From assembly GCA_021793745.1 (NCBI GenBank), contig JAJYSD010000002.1:1-17462 (forward strand): a DNA stretch of 17,462 bases, given 5' to 3'. The DNA comes from Bacillota bacterium. Lineage in GTDB: Bacteria; Bacillota; Bacilli; Thermoactinomycetales; DSM-44946. The notes beneath the pieces were generated by a model. It saw only the letters and a program-made list of their open reading frames with translations, ran no database searches and was not told where the DNA came from. This document shows, one piece after another, positions 6,498 through 14,954 of this stretch (position 1 is the stretch's first letter; each line of letters opens with the position of its first letter). The translations under genes were made by a program, and so were the position numbers.

Positions 6498-7454
6498 GTG
6501 AGAAAGGCTGTGTGGGTGATTGTTTTTCTGTTGTGTTGGTGGGTGGTCGGACCGGTGCCATTGGAAGATCCGAGGGCGAGCGGTGCGCCGGATTTGTCCG
6601 ACCGGAGGGGGATGATCGAGAAAAAGTTGAAGCTGCTGGATTCGCAAACGCTGATGAGTGAAATCGAGTCCAGCCCCACGGAAAAGAAAGATGAAAACGA
6701 GAAAAAACAGCGCCAAAGGAAAACGGAAAACGATCGCCAAAGGGAACCTGAACAAAAGAAGCCTTCAAAAGCCCCCGTGGACCGGGACGAACAGAAGCGT
6801 CCGGTGCTTTACTATCAAGGACCCAGCGATCAAAAGCGGGTGGCCCTGACCTTTGACGATGGTCCGGATTGGAGGTATACCGCCCGCATTTTGGATATCC
6901 TGAAGCGGGAAAAGGTGAGAGCCACCTTTTTCCTCGTCGGACGGATGGCGGAGCAGCGGCCGGACCTGGTTCGCCGGATGGTAAGGGAGGGCCATGTGGT
7001 GGCCAACCATACGTGGAATCACCCCAATCTGCCCCGATTAAGGGATGAGCAGGTGAAGCAGGAAATCGAGAGGACCAATCGGGTGATTTGGGAGATCACG
7101 GGACGCTCGCCGGTGTTGTTCCGGGCGCCCTACGGAAGTCTGAGCCAACGTGTGGAGCGGCTGATTGCCGAGGAAGGCATGACGATCGTCCATTGGAATG
7201 TCGATACGAGGGATTGGGACGGCAGATCTTCCGATCAAATTATCCAAACGGTGCGCCAGCAGGCCGGGCCGGGGTCCGTGATCCTTCAGCATACCGCCGG
7301 CAGGAACCTGGACAACACGGTGGCCGCCCTTCCCCAGATCATCGCCGATTTGAAAAAGCAGGGTTATACGATGGTGACCGTCCCGGAGCTGCTGGGGATC
7401 CCCGCCTACGAGGAATCGGAGGAACCCAGAACGATCGGTGCGGCCCGTAACTGA
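6498..7454 (+). CDS. Secreted or membrane-anchored polysaccharide deacetylase (NodB/CE4 domain)
   Basis: A 318-residue protein. Residues 3-20 are a hydrophobic signal or anchor segment (RKAVWVIVFLLCWWVV). Then comes a Lys/Glu/Arg/Gln-rich linker (about 60-100) and a NodB domain (about 112-300). The metal-site residues are Asp121 (TFDDGPD) and His171/His175 (HTWNH). The RAPYG motif is at 209-213, DTRDW at 236-240, and the catalytic His265 is in ILQHT. CE4 enzymes remove N-acetyl groups from peptidoglycan or other GlcNAc/MurNAc polymers; the substrate here is unknown. The frame extends up to ATG 6423, but GTG 6498 is preferred because GGAGGAG lies 7 bases upstream and the signal sequence begins there. 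The gene lies where B. subtilis has bofC, between yebC and ruvA. Confidence 0.88.
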   Translation: MRKAVWVIVFLLCWWVVGPVPLEDPRASGAPDLSDRRGMIEKKLKLLDSQTLMSEIESSPTEKKDENEKKQRQRKTENDRQREPEQKKPSKAPVDRDEQKRPVLYYQGPSDQKRVALTFDDGPDWRYTARILDILKREKVRATFFLVGRMAEQRPDLVRRMVREGHVVANHTWNHPNLPRLRDEQVKQEIERTNRVIWEITGRSPVLFRAPYGSLSQRVERLIAEEGMTIVHWNVDTRDWDGRSSDQIIQTVRQQAGPGSVILQHTAGRNLDNTVAALPQIIADLKKQGYTMVTVPELLGIPAYEESEEPRTIGAARN

Positions 7455-7485
7455 TGGAGTGAATCCCGCCGTCCAAGGAAAATTG

Positions 7486-7494
7486 TGCTATAAT
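7486..7494 (+). promoter_or_regulatory. Extended -10 promoter of the ruvCAB operon
   Basis: TGCTATAAT at 7486-7494 is a perfect TATAAT with the extended TGN element. No clear -35 box is found at the usual distance, which is tolerated for extended -10 promoters. It lies 41 bases upstream of the ruvC GTG, in the short gap after the deacetylase stop. Confidence 0.6.
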
Positions 7495-7534
7495 CGTAGA
7501 GAGAATGCGCGTTCGCACTCGAGGAGGAAAAGGT

Positions 7535-8038
7535 GTGAAAATCATCGGGATCGACCCCGGCATCGCCATCGCTGGTTACGGTGTGCTGGAACAGCGGGGA
7601 AATCGTTTGATTCCCCTGGATTACGGCTGTATCCGGACGGAAGCTTCCCTGTCCGTTCCGGCCCGATTGAAGCGGATTTATGATGAGGCAAGGCATCTTT
7701 TTCAGCAGCACAACCCGGACGTGGTGGCGGTGGAGAAGCTCTTTTTTAATCGCAATGTGACCACTGCCTTTACGGTCGGTCAGGCGAGGGGCGTCATTTT
7801 GCTGGCCTCCGAGGAAGCGGGGGTGCCGGTGACCGAATATACGCCGCTGCAGGTGAAAATGGCTGTGGTAGGGTACGGGCAGGCGGAAAAAAGACAGGTG
7901 CAGGAGATGGTTCGCCTGCTTTTATCCTTATCGAAGGTCCCGAAACCGGATGATGCGGCGGATGCCCTGGCGGTCGCCATCTGTCAAGCCCATTCTTCGA
8001 CCGGGTTGGCCCGGATGGAAGGAGGAGAGTGGGTGTGA
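7535..8038 (+). CDS. ruvC: RuvC Holliday-junction resolvase
   Basis: A 167-residue endonuclease that cuts Holliday junctions symmetrically in concert with RuvAB. The four acidic catalytic residues are visible: Asp7 (IGIDPG), Glu67 (VEKLFF), and Asp140 with Asp143 (PDDAADALAVA). The start is GTG at 7535 with GAGGAGG at 7521-7527; an upstream ATG at 7505 would add ten residues before the conserved KIIGIDPG start. The stop overlaps the RuvA start as GTGA. B. subtilis and many other Firmicutes lack RuvC and use RecU instead, so its presence in this otherwise B. subtilis-like gene order is notable. Confidence 0.95.
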   Translation: MKIIGIDPGIAIAGYGVLEQRGNRLIPLDYGCIRTEASLSVPARLKRIYDEARHLFQQHNPDVVAVEKLFFNRNVTTAFTVGQARGVILLASEEAGVPVTEYTPLQVKMAVVGYGQAEKRQVQEMVRLLLSLSKVPKPDDAADALAVAICQAHSSTGLARMEGGEWV

Positions 8039-8658
8039 TCGAATTTGTGGAGGGCGAGGTCGCCTATGCCGGTCCCGATTATGTGGTGATCCGGGAAGGG
8101 GGAATCGGCTATCGGGTGATGTCTCCCCGCCCTTACCTCTGGGAAGAGGGAAAGCGCATCCGCCTGTACACGCATCCGGTCGTCCGGGACGAGGGATGGA
8201 CGCTGTACGGCTTTTCCGAACGGATTGAGCGGGACCTGTTTTCCCTGCTGCTGGAGGTATCGGGGATTGGACCCAAGGTGGGGCTGACCATCCTCACCCG
8301 GGGATCGGTCGGCGAGGTGGTGAGCGCCATCCGGGGGGAGGATATTCATTTTTTGACCCGCCTCCCGGGGATCGGCAAGAAGACCGCCCAACGCATCATT
8401 CTCGATTTGAAGGACAAGCTCAAGGAGTTTGATATACCCGCCGCCCAACCGGTGGCGGCTCCGGTCACCCCGGTTGGGATCGCTTCCGGTGCGGCAGCGG
8501 AAGCGATTGAAGCGTTGATAGCCCTGGGATATAATGAGAAAGAAGCGAGCCAGGCCGTTCGGGAAGCGCGAAAACAGCTGGACGGCGAGCCGGCCCTCGA
8601 TGAGTGGATCCGTCAGGCGCTCCAGGTATCCGTGAAGCGATCGGGAGGGGGGATGTAG
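8035..8658 (+). CDS. ruvA: RuvA Holliday-junction branch-migration subunit
   Basis: A 207-residue junction-binding protein that loads the RuvB motor onto the four-way junction. It contains the N-terminal OB fold (residues 1-65), two helix-hairpin-helix motifs ([16 protein letters not shown] at 72-87 and [13 protein letters not shown] at 110-122), and a C-terminal three-helix domain III (about 150-200) that contacts RuvB. An alanine/proline-rich linker separates the last two parts. GTG 8035 gives the canonical VIEFVEG start and overlaps the ruvC stop by 4 bases; GTG 8029 is a less likely alternative. GGAGGAG precedes it. Confidence 0.95.
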   Translation: MIEFVEGEVAYAGPDYVVIREGGIGYRVMSPRPYLWEEGKRIRLYTHPVVRDEGWTLYGFSERIERDLFSLLLEVSGIGPKVGLTILTRGSVGEVVSAIRGEDIHFLTRLPGIGKKTAQRIILDLKDKLKEFDIPAAQPVAAPVTPVGIASGAAAEAIEALIALGYNEKEASQAVREARKQLDGEPALDEWIRQALQVSVKRSGGGM

Positions 8659-8659
8659 T

Positions 8660-9658
8660 GTGGAGGAACGGATCATCTCCGCCCGCCAATCGGAGGAAGA
8701 CGCATCGGTGGAGGTCAGCCTGCGGCCCCGATACCTGCACGAGTACATCGGCCAATCCCGGGTGAAGGAAAACCTGAAGGTGTACATAGAGGCGGCCAAG
8801 ATGCGGAGGGAAGCCCTGGATCACGTCCTTCTGCACGGTCCTCCCGGTCTGGGAAAAACGACGCTATCCACCATCATCGCCAATGAACTGGGCGTTCAGA
8901 TCCGGACCACTTCCGGTCCCGCCATTGAGCGGCCCGGGGATTTGGCGGCGATCTTGACCAATCTGCAGCCGGGGGATCTTTTGTTTATCGATGAAATTCA
9001 CCGTTTGAATCGGTCGGTGGAAGAGGTCCTGTACCCGGCGATGGAGGATTTCGCCCTGGATATTGTCATCGGCAAGGGTCCCAGCGCCCGATCGATTCGC
9101 TTGGATTTGCCCCCCTTTACCCTGGTGGGAGCGACGACCCGGGCGGGCTCCCTATCCTCTCCTCTCCGGGATCGTTTTGGCGTGGTTTGTCGCCTGGAAT
9201 ATTACACGGTGGAGGAACTGACGCAGATCGTCTGCAGAACCGCCGAGCTGCTCGGCATGTCCATCCGGCCGGACGGGGCCCGGGAAATTGCCCTTCGCTC
9301 CCGGGGCACTCCCCGCGTGTCCAACCGGCTGCTGAAACGGGTGCGCGACTTTGTCCAGGTCCGGGGCGAGGATGTGATCACTCTGGAAGCGGCTCGGGAC
9401 GCATTGGACCGCATCCAGGTGGATAAAATGGGACTGGACCAGGTGGACCACAAGCTGTTGGTCTCCATCATGGAAAAGTTTCGCGGGGGTCCGGTCGGAC
9501 TGGAGACGATTGCCGCTACCATCGGGGAAGAAGCTCAGACGGTAGAGGATGTGTATGAACCTTATCTGATGCAGATCGGTTTTTTGGAGCGGACACCCCG
9601 CGGCCGCGTGGTGACTCCCCGGTGCTATCAACATTTCGGGATGGAGATGCCGCGATGA
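8660..9658 (+). CDS. ruvB: RuvB AAA+ branch-migration ATPase
   Basis: A 332-residue AAA+ motor that drives Holliday-junction branch migration. Motifs include Walker A GPPGLGKT (60-67), Walker B LFIDEIHR (108-115), the sensor 1 region GATTRAG, and the arginine-finger region SPLRDRFG with Arg170. The C-terminal winged-helix domain shows [18 protein letters not shown], the classic RuvB ending. It starts at GTG 8660, two bases after the ruvA stop, with a GGGAGGGGGG ribosome-binding site. The stop overlaps the next gene as ATGA. The sequence looks complete and standard. Confidence 0.97.
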   Translation: MEERIISARQSEEDASVEVSLRPRYLHEYIGQSRVKENLKVYIEAAKMRREALDHVLLHGPPGLGKTTLSTIIANELGVQIRTTSGPAIERPGDLAAILTNLQPGDLLFIDEIHRLNRSVEEVLYPAMEDFALDIVIGKGPSARSIRLDLPPFTLVGATTRAGSLSSPLRDRFGVVCRLEYYTVEELTQIVCRTAELLGMSIRPDGAREIALRSRGTPRVSNRLLKRVRDFVQVRGEDVITLEAARDALDRIQVDKMGLDQVDHKLLVSIMEKFRGGPVGLETIAATIGEEAQTVEDVYEPYLMQIGFLERTPRGRVVTPRCYQHFGMEMPR

Positions 9659-9879
9659 ATCAGTTTCCGAAACTCCTGATCATCACCGGAGCCGTTCTGC
9701 TGGTGATCGGTTTACTGTGGCAGGTGGGCGGCCGTTGGCTTCATCTCGGCCGCCTGCCGGGGGATATCGTGATTGAAAAGGAGAATTTCCGTTTCTACTT
9801 CCCCATCGTCACAAGCTTACTCCTTAGCGTCGTGCTTTCTCTGGTGCTTTATCTGATCCGCTTTTTCGGCAACCGGTAA
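9655..9879 (+). CDS. Small two-helix membrane protein, DUF2905 family
   Basis: A 74-residue protein with two transmembrane helices (about residues 5-26 and 48-69). Between them lies the DUF2905 signature [27 protein letters not shown]. The family is widespread and has no known function. The ATG at 9655 overlaps the ruvB stop by 4 bases, so it is translationally coupled to ruvB. A longer frame starts at ATG 9622 inside ruvB but is not preferred. The association with ruvB suggests shared expression but does not by itself indicate a role in recombination. Confidence 0.88.
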   Translation: MNQFPKLLIITGAVLLVIGLLWQVGGRWLHLGRLPGDIVIEKENFRFYFPIVTSLLLSVVLSLVLYLIRFFGNR

Positions 9880-9941
9880 GCGGAATGACTGCCGATGGGC
9901 AGCACCAGCTGATCGAGATCGCTTCCGGGGGCGGTTTTTTT
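9871..9941 (+). terminator. Possible intrinsic terminator after the ruv operon
   Basis: AACCG (9871-9875) can pair with CGGTT (9932-9936), and CGGAA (9881-9885) with TTCCG (9923-9927). A small internal hairpin, CTGCC/GGCAG, lies at 9889-9902. A run of seven T follows at 9935-9941. The stem is interrupted, so this could be a partial terminator before queA. The left arm overlaps the last codons of the DUF2905 gene. Confidence 0.45.
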
Positions 9942-9974
9942 GTTTGCCCTCGATGACGGGAAGAGGTTGGATGC

Positions 9975-11006
9975 ATGGATGTATCACAGTTTGATTTTCA
10001 TTTGCCCGAGGAGTTGATCGCCCAGTCGCCTTTGCCCCACCGTTCCGCTTCTCGACTGATGGTTTTGCACAGAGAGACCGGGAAATTGGAGCACCGGAGC
10101 TTTTCCGATCTGACGGAATATCTGCGGCCGAAGGATGTCTTGGTTATCAACGATACTCGGGTTCGCCCTGCCCGGTTGATCGGGACCAAAAAGGCGACCG
10201 GCGGTCGCGTTGAAATCCTGCTGTTAAAGCCATTGGGGGACGATCGCTGGGAGGTTTTGGCCAAGCCGGCCCGGCGGCTCAAACCGGGCCATGCGATTCG
10301 GTTTGGCAACGGGGAGCTCCAGGCTGTCGTGGAGGGGGAATCCGATGTGGCCGGGGGACGGATCGTCCGTCTCCTTTATGAGGCGGAGGATCTGGAGGCG
10401 CTGTTGGAACGGCTGGGTGAAATGCCCCTTCCCCCTTATATCCGTAGGCGCCTCGGGGATCCCGAGCGGTACCAGACGGTTTACGCGCGGGCGGTGGGTT
10501 CAGCGGCGGCGCCGACGGCCGGTCTGCACTTTACACCGGAATTGTTGGAGGCCCTCCGCGCCCGAGGAGTGGACATCGCAGCGATCACCCTGCACGTGGG
10601 GCTGGGGACTTTTCGCCCCGTCACCGCCGAACGGGTGGAGGATCACCGGATGCATGCGGAATACTACGAAGTGGGTGAGGAGGCTGCCGAACGAATTCGA
10701 GCCGCCCGGTCGCAGGGTGGACGCGTGGTGGCCGTCGGAACCACTTCGGTCCGCACCCTGGAAAGTGTGGCCGGTATGCATGGGGAGATTGTCCCGTCCC
10801 GGGGTTGGACCGATATATTCATCTACCCGGGGTATCGGTTCCGCGCGGTGGATGCGCTGATCACCAACTTTCACCTGCCCCGTTCGACGCTTCTGATGCT
10901 GGTGAGCGCCTTTGCCTCACGTCAGCAAATATTGGACGCCTACCGAGAGGCGGTGAACCGAAGATATCGTTTTTTCAGCTTTGGCGATGCCATGCTGATC
11001 CTGTAG
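9975..11006 (+). CDS. queA: QueA, S-adenosylmethionine:tRNA ribosyltransferase-isomerase
   Basis: A 343-residue cytosolic enzyme that transfers and isomerises the ribosyl part of S-adenosylmethionine onto preQ1 in tRNA, forming epoxyqueuosine. Family blocks include [10 protein letters not shown] at about 59-68, [20 protein letters not shown] in the middle, THVGLGTF-like [11 protein letters not shown], and a C-terminal [20 protein letters not shown]. Length is normal. The ATG at 9975 has AAGAGG upstream, a modest site. It lies next to tgt, which inserts the preQ1 base. I see no preQ1 riboswitch in the 95 bases before the gene. Confidence 0.96.
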   Translation: MDVSQFDFHLPEELIAQSPLPHRSASRLMVLHRETGKLEHRSFSDLTEYLRPKDVLVINDTRVRPARLIGTKKATGGRVEILLLKPLGDDRWEVLAKPARRLKPGHAIRFGNGELQAVVEGESDVAGGRIVRLLYEAEDLEALLERLGEMPLPPYIRRRLGDPERYQTVYARAVGSAAAPTAGLHFTPELLEALRARGVDIAAITLHVGLGTFRPVTAERVEDHRMHAEYYEVGEEAAERIRAARSQGGRVVAVGTTSVRTLESVAGMHGEIVPSRGWTDIFIYPGYRFRAVDALITNFHLPRSTLLMLVSAFASRQQILDAYREAVNRRYRFFSFGDAMLIL

Positions 11007-11039
11007 CGGGATAATGTCCAAAATGTCTGTCACAACAGG

Positions 11040-12225
<1,186 letters not shown>

Positions 12226-12290
12226 ACGGGAAAGGATGAAATCCCCACTCTATCGGTGTTAAAAATCGAATTTGAAAAGGAGGAAGATCC

Positions 12291-12584
12291 TTGAATAACG
12301 CTTTTTTGGCCCAGTTGCTTCCCTTCATCCTGGTTCTTGTCATTTTCTGGTTCCTTCTGATCCGTCCGCAACAAAAAAGGCAAAAGGAACGGAACGCCAT
12401 GTTGCAATCCCTGAAGAAGGGAGACAAGGTGATCACGATCGGGGGATTGCACGGAACGATCACCGATTTGACGGAAGAGCGCGTGACTTTGAAGGTGAGT
12501 GATAATACCCGCCTGGTCTTCGAACGAACGGCGGTGAATGCGGTGATCAATCAGGAAGACGGGGCTGACGAGAAGAAAGATTGA
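12291..12584 (+). CDS. yajC: YajC, Sec translocase accessory membrane protein
   Basis: A 97-residue protein with one N-terminal membrane helix (about 5-24) ending in the conserved RPQQKRQKER. A soluble domain follows, with GDKVITIGGLHGTI and VTLKVSDNTRLVFERTAV. YajC associates with SecDF in the holo-translocon. The TTG start has AAAGGAGG 7 bases upstream. The tail is acidic and lysine-rich. The tgt-yajC order is the usual bacterial one; in B. subtilis the gene (yrbF) is followed by yrzE, yrbG and spoVB, as is broadly the case here. Confidence 0.95.
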   Translation: MNNAFLAQLLPFILVLVIFWFLLIRPQQKRQKERNAMLQSLKKGDKVITIGGLHGTITDLTEERVTLKVSDNTRLVFERTAVNAVINQEDGADEKKD

Positions 12585-12610
12585 CCGTGGATACATAGGG
12601 CATTCGCCCC

Positions 12611-12636
12611 GGGACCCTTTGCGGGTCCCTTTTTTT
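12611..12636 (+). terminator. Strong intrinsic terminator of tgt-yajC
   Basis: GGGACCC (12611-12617) pairs with GGGTCCC (12623-12629) around a 5-base loop, and seven T follow (12630-12636). It lies 27 bases after the yajC stop. On the minus strand no T-run follows the stem, so it should not stop the opposing PAP2 transcript. Confidence 0.9.
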
Positions 12637-12644
12637 GTTCCGAT

Positions 12645-13484
12645 TCAATAGGAGGAGTGTTCCGTGCGGGCCTTGCTCGGGGGTGCGAGGACCAGTTGGC
12701 GCGTTCCCAGCGGATATTCGCTCAGCCGATAGGCCAGACGGGTGGTGATCGAGGCCAGCATGATCCCGGCGATCACATCGGCATACCAGTGAATTCCCAG
12801 GTAAATGACTGAAAACAGGATAACGGCCGTGGAAACGGCGCTGAACCATGCAAAGCGGACATTGCGGGACCGAAGGGCGATCGTCGCCAGGGTCAAGGAA
12901 ATCGAGGTGTGAAGGCTGGGAAAGGAGTTGTCCAAACCGGAAAAAAAGCGATACTGCTCCTCAAAAAGCGGGTATGCCGTCAGATACAGGGGCGAAACAT
13001 CGGGATGGATGTACCAGGTCTCATTGACCGGTACAAACAGAAAAAAAGGGATGGCGATGACGTAGTTGAGGCCCAGTCCGTAAAGCAATGCATAGAGGGA
13101 TCTCCGGTCCTGCTCATGGTGGTAGACAAACAGGGACGCGAACATCATGACGGTGAAAATGATCACATAAAAGAAGGTTGTCACGTAGGTGAGCAGATCG
13201 TGATTCAACCACTCTTGAAGCAAAGGAGTGATGTTTCCTTCAAACAAGTATATGTATGGAGTAAAATCCGTCGTGGAAAGATGCGCTTCCACCATCAGCT
13301 CCAATTTATTGAACAGGAGGATCAGCAGAGCCCCGACAACATGAGCAAGGAGGACCCGGCTTTTGATCAGATCTTTCCCGAGTTGGGCGACGACGGTCAG
13401 GGGATTTTTTTTCAATGTGAAGATCAGGACGAGAAAAAGGGTGACAAGACCTGTGATCAGTATCGAAACAGGGGATTGAAACAC
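12645..13484 (-). CDS. PAP2-superfamily membrane protein, Aur1/inositolphosphotransferase-like
   Basis: A 279-residue polytopic membrane protein with about six or seven helices. The PAP2 catalytic motifs appear late: FPSLHTSISL (phosphatase motif 2, histidine) and YLGIHWYADVIAG (motif 3, His and Asp). The FPSLH and GIHWYADVIAG forms are those of the Aur1/Ipt1-like branch (PAP2_3) rather than classic PSGH acid phosphatases; family assignment is from memory of motifs. Likely substrates are lipid-linked phosphates or phosphodiesters, but none can be named. The frame begins at GTG 13499, which lacks a ribosome-binding site; GTG 13484 has GGAGGG 6 bases upstream and is chosen. This gene is absent from the B. 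subtilis version of the cluster, between yajC and yrzE. Confidence 0.82.
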   Translation of the reverse strand: MFQSPVSILITGLVTLFLVLIFTLKKNPLTVVAQLGKDLIKSRVLLAHVVGALLILLFNKLELMVEAHLSTTDFTPYIYLFEGNITPLLQEWLNHDLLTYVTTFFYVIIFTVMMFASLFVYHHEQDRRSLYALLYGLGLNYVIAIPFFLFVPVNETWYIHPDVSPLYLTAYPLFEEQYRFFSGLDNSFPSLHTSISLTLATIALRSRNVRFAWFSAVSTAVILFSVIYLGIHWYADVIAGIMLASITTRLAYRLSEYPLGTRQLVLAPPSKARTEHSSY

Positions 13485-13558
13485 GAAAAACCCTCCCACA
13501 TCCGGTATCCACGCAAAAGAAATGCCCCGGAGGGAGTCTTCCGAAGGCGACTCTCTTC

Positions 13559-13588
13559 ATTTTATTCCATCCGGGGAACATCGGTAAA
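13559..13588 (-). promoter_or_regulatory. Possible promoter of the PAP2 gene, followed by a leader hairpin
   Basis: On the minus strand, TTTACC (complement at 13583-13588) and TAAAAT (complement at 13559-13564) are 18 bases apart. The -10 box matches at 5 of 6 positions and the -35 box at 4 of 6. Start of transcription would fall near 13552. The leader then contains GAGTC/GACTC (13534-13538, 13549-13553) enclosing a CTTCGG loop. Confidence 0.35.
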
Positions 13589-13717
13589 CTCGTATTTCTC
13601 CATTTTTACCGTCCTTTGATCCGGGGAAAGGTGACCACAGCGTTTAAGGAGTGCCGGAAGGATTCTACCGGGCAGATGGGGGGTTTTTCGGCGTGATCTC
13701 TTGTATCGGAGCGCTTG

Positions 13718-14116
13718 CTAATCGGTTCCGCGGGCATTGACGCCGAAAATTCCCCCGAGGGCGCCGAGGGAGAAGGCACCTGCGGCAAAGATCAGGGGGT
13801 GGATCTGCATGGAGGCATCGAAGGCCAAAAACCCGATGAGGATGACGATCAAGGCATAGAGACAACCGACCGATCCGCCGTACAGCCAACCCTTTTTGCC
13901 GGAGCTCCGGCCGCTGATCCACCCGCCCCCTAGAAGCGCGATTCCGTTGATCACAAAGGTGAAATAGGGCATGTAGTCTTCATTGACCGAAGCGTATTGC
14001 AAGAGGAGCGCTGCGAGCAATGATCCGAGAAGCACCAACCCCCACACGGCCACCAATCCGACAAGCAGCGGCGACCCGCTCCGTTTCGGCGTCGATTCCG
14101 ATGACGATGGTTTCAA
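13718..14116 (-). CDS. yrzE: YrzE-like TIGR04086 family membrane protein
   Basis: A 132-residue protein with four predicted membrane helices: LLVGLVAVWGLVLLGSLLAALLL, the FVINGIALLGGGWISG region, GCLYALIVILIGFLAF, and PLIFAAGAFSLGALGGIFGV at the C-terminus. The pattern of small-residue motifs and the location next to yrbG/spoVB match B. subtilis YrzE and the TIGR04086 family of unknown function. The frame can start at ATG 14146, but that start has its AAAGGAGG 15 bases away. TTG 14116 has GGGAGGGG at ideal distance and is preferred. It is transcribed divergently from yrbG; in B. subtilis the two are neighbours. Confidence 0.8.
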   Translation of the reverse strand: MKPSSSESTPKRSGSPLLVGLVAVWGLVLLGSLLAALLLQYASVNEDYMPYFTFVINGIALLGGGWISGRSSGKKGWLYGGSVGCLYALIVILIGFLAFDASMQIHPLIFAAGAFSLGALGGIFGVNARGTD

Positions 14117-14237
14117 CGAAACCCCCTCCCGAAAGCGTTTGTACATCCTATGTTCGGACGGCCTCCTTTATGCGGCGGGTAAACCGGTCGGGGACGGGCC
14201 AGACTAACGGATGCAGTTTGGGAAAAGGGGTGCGAGA

Positions 14238-14954
14238 ATGATGGAATCGATTGAGTTGTTTTTTCGAACTCTGTTTATCTATTTTTTTATATTGATGGTC
14301 ATGCGCCTGATGGGAAAGCGGGAGATCGGGAAGCTGTCCGTCTTTGACTTGGTCGTTTCCATCATGATCGCCGATCTGGCGGTGATTTCCATCGAAAACG
14401 GGGATCAGCCGATGATCCAGGGAATTCTGCCCATCGTCACGCTGATGGTGACGCAAATCGCGCTATCCTACTTATCCTTGAAAAATCAGACGGTTCGACA
14501 CCTCGTCGACGGCAAGCCCGCGGTGTTGATCGAAGACGGCAAGATCCGGGAGAAGGAGATGGCCCGAAATCGATACAATCTCGATGATTTGATGGCGCAG
14601 CTTCGGGAAAAGAACATCGACAACATCGCCGATGTGGAGTTCGCCATTCTGGAAACGTCGGGGAAGTTGAGCGTCTTCCCCAAAGAGGAAAAAAAGGCGG
14701 TATCCAAGGAAGATCTTTTTCCGCCCGAACGGATTCAGTCCTCCAAACTTCCTGTCTATCTGATCATCGAGGGCCAGGTGCAGGAGAAGGGATTGCGGCG
14801 GATCGGGCGAAGCCGCCGCTGGCTGGAGCAGGAGGTCCGACGTCAGGGATACCGCGGTGTCGAAGAGATTTTTCTCGCCATCATGGATAATCAAGGCCAT
14901 CTGCTTCTCGATGGTCGTGACGAAGTGGAGGAGGGTTCCTCGAAGGACCGCTAA
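14238..14954 (+). CDS. yrbG: DUF421/YetF-family membrane protein (YrbG homologue)
   Basis: A 238-residue protein with three N-terminal membrane helices (about residues 8-25, 36-54 and 60-80). These enclose the family motif RLMGKREIGKLSVFDLVV. A soluble YetF-like region follows, with VDGKPAVLIEDGKI, NLDDLMAQLREKNI and ADVEFAILETSGKLSVFP. The function is unknown; some members of this family are associated with spore germination or membrane stress in Bacilli. ATG 14238 (or 14241) follows GGAAAAGGGG; the frame extends back to 14211 without a better start. The stop TAA (14952-14954) overlaps the spoVB stop on the other strand, so the two genes converge with a 4-base overlap and no terminator between them. 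Confidence 0.9.
   Translation: MMESIELFFRTLFIYFFILMVMRLMGKREIGKLSVFDLVVSIMIADLAVISIENGDQPMIQGILPIVTLMVTQIALSYLSLKNQTVRHLVDGKPAVLIEDGKIREKEMARNRYNLDDLMAQLREKNIDNIADVEFAILETSGKLSVFPKEEKKAVSKEDLFPPERIQSSKLPVYLIIEGQVQEKGLRRIGRSRRWLEQEVRRQGYRGVEEIFLAIMDNQGHLLLDGRDEVEEGSSKDR

Noticed and set aside
6192..6768. Overlapping minus-strand frames in the feo/deacetylase intergenic region
   Set aside because: They cover the feo promoter and the deacetylase 5' end, their products are Ser/Pro/Phe-rich, and they lack good ribosome-binding sites.
7984..8799. Minus-strand open frame (271 codons) across ruvA/ruvB
   Set aside because: It spans the boundary of two certain genes on the opposite strand and shows no motif.
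9880..9974. preQ1 riboswitch before queA
   Set aside because: The region lacks the compact preQ1 aptamer pattern (short GC stem, CTA-rich loop and A-rich tail). A terminator-like hairpin explains the T-run.
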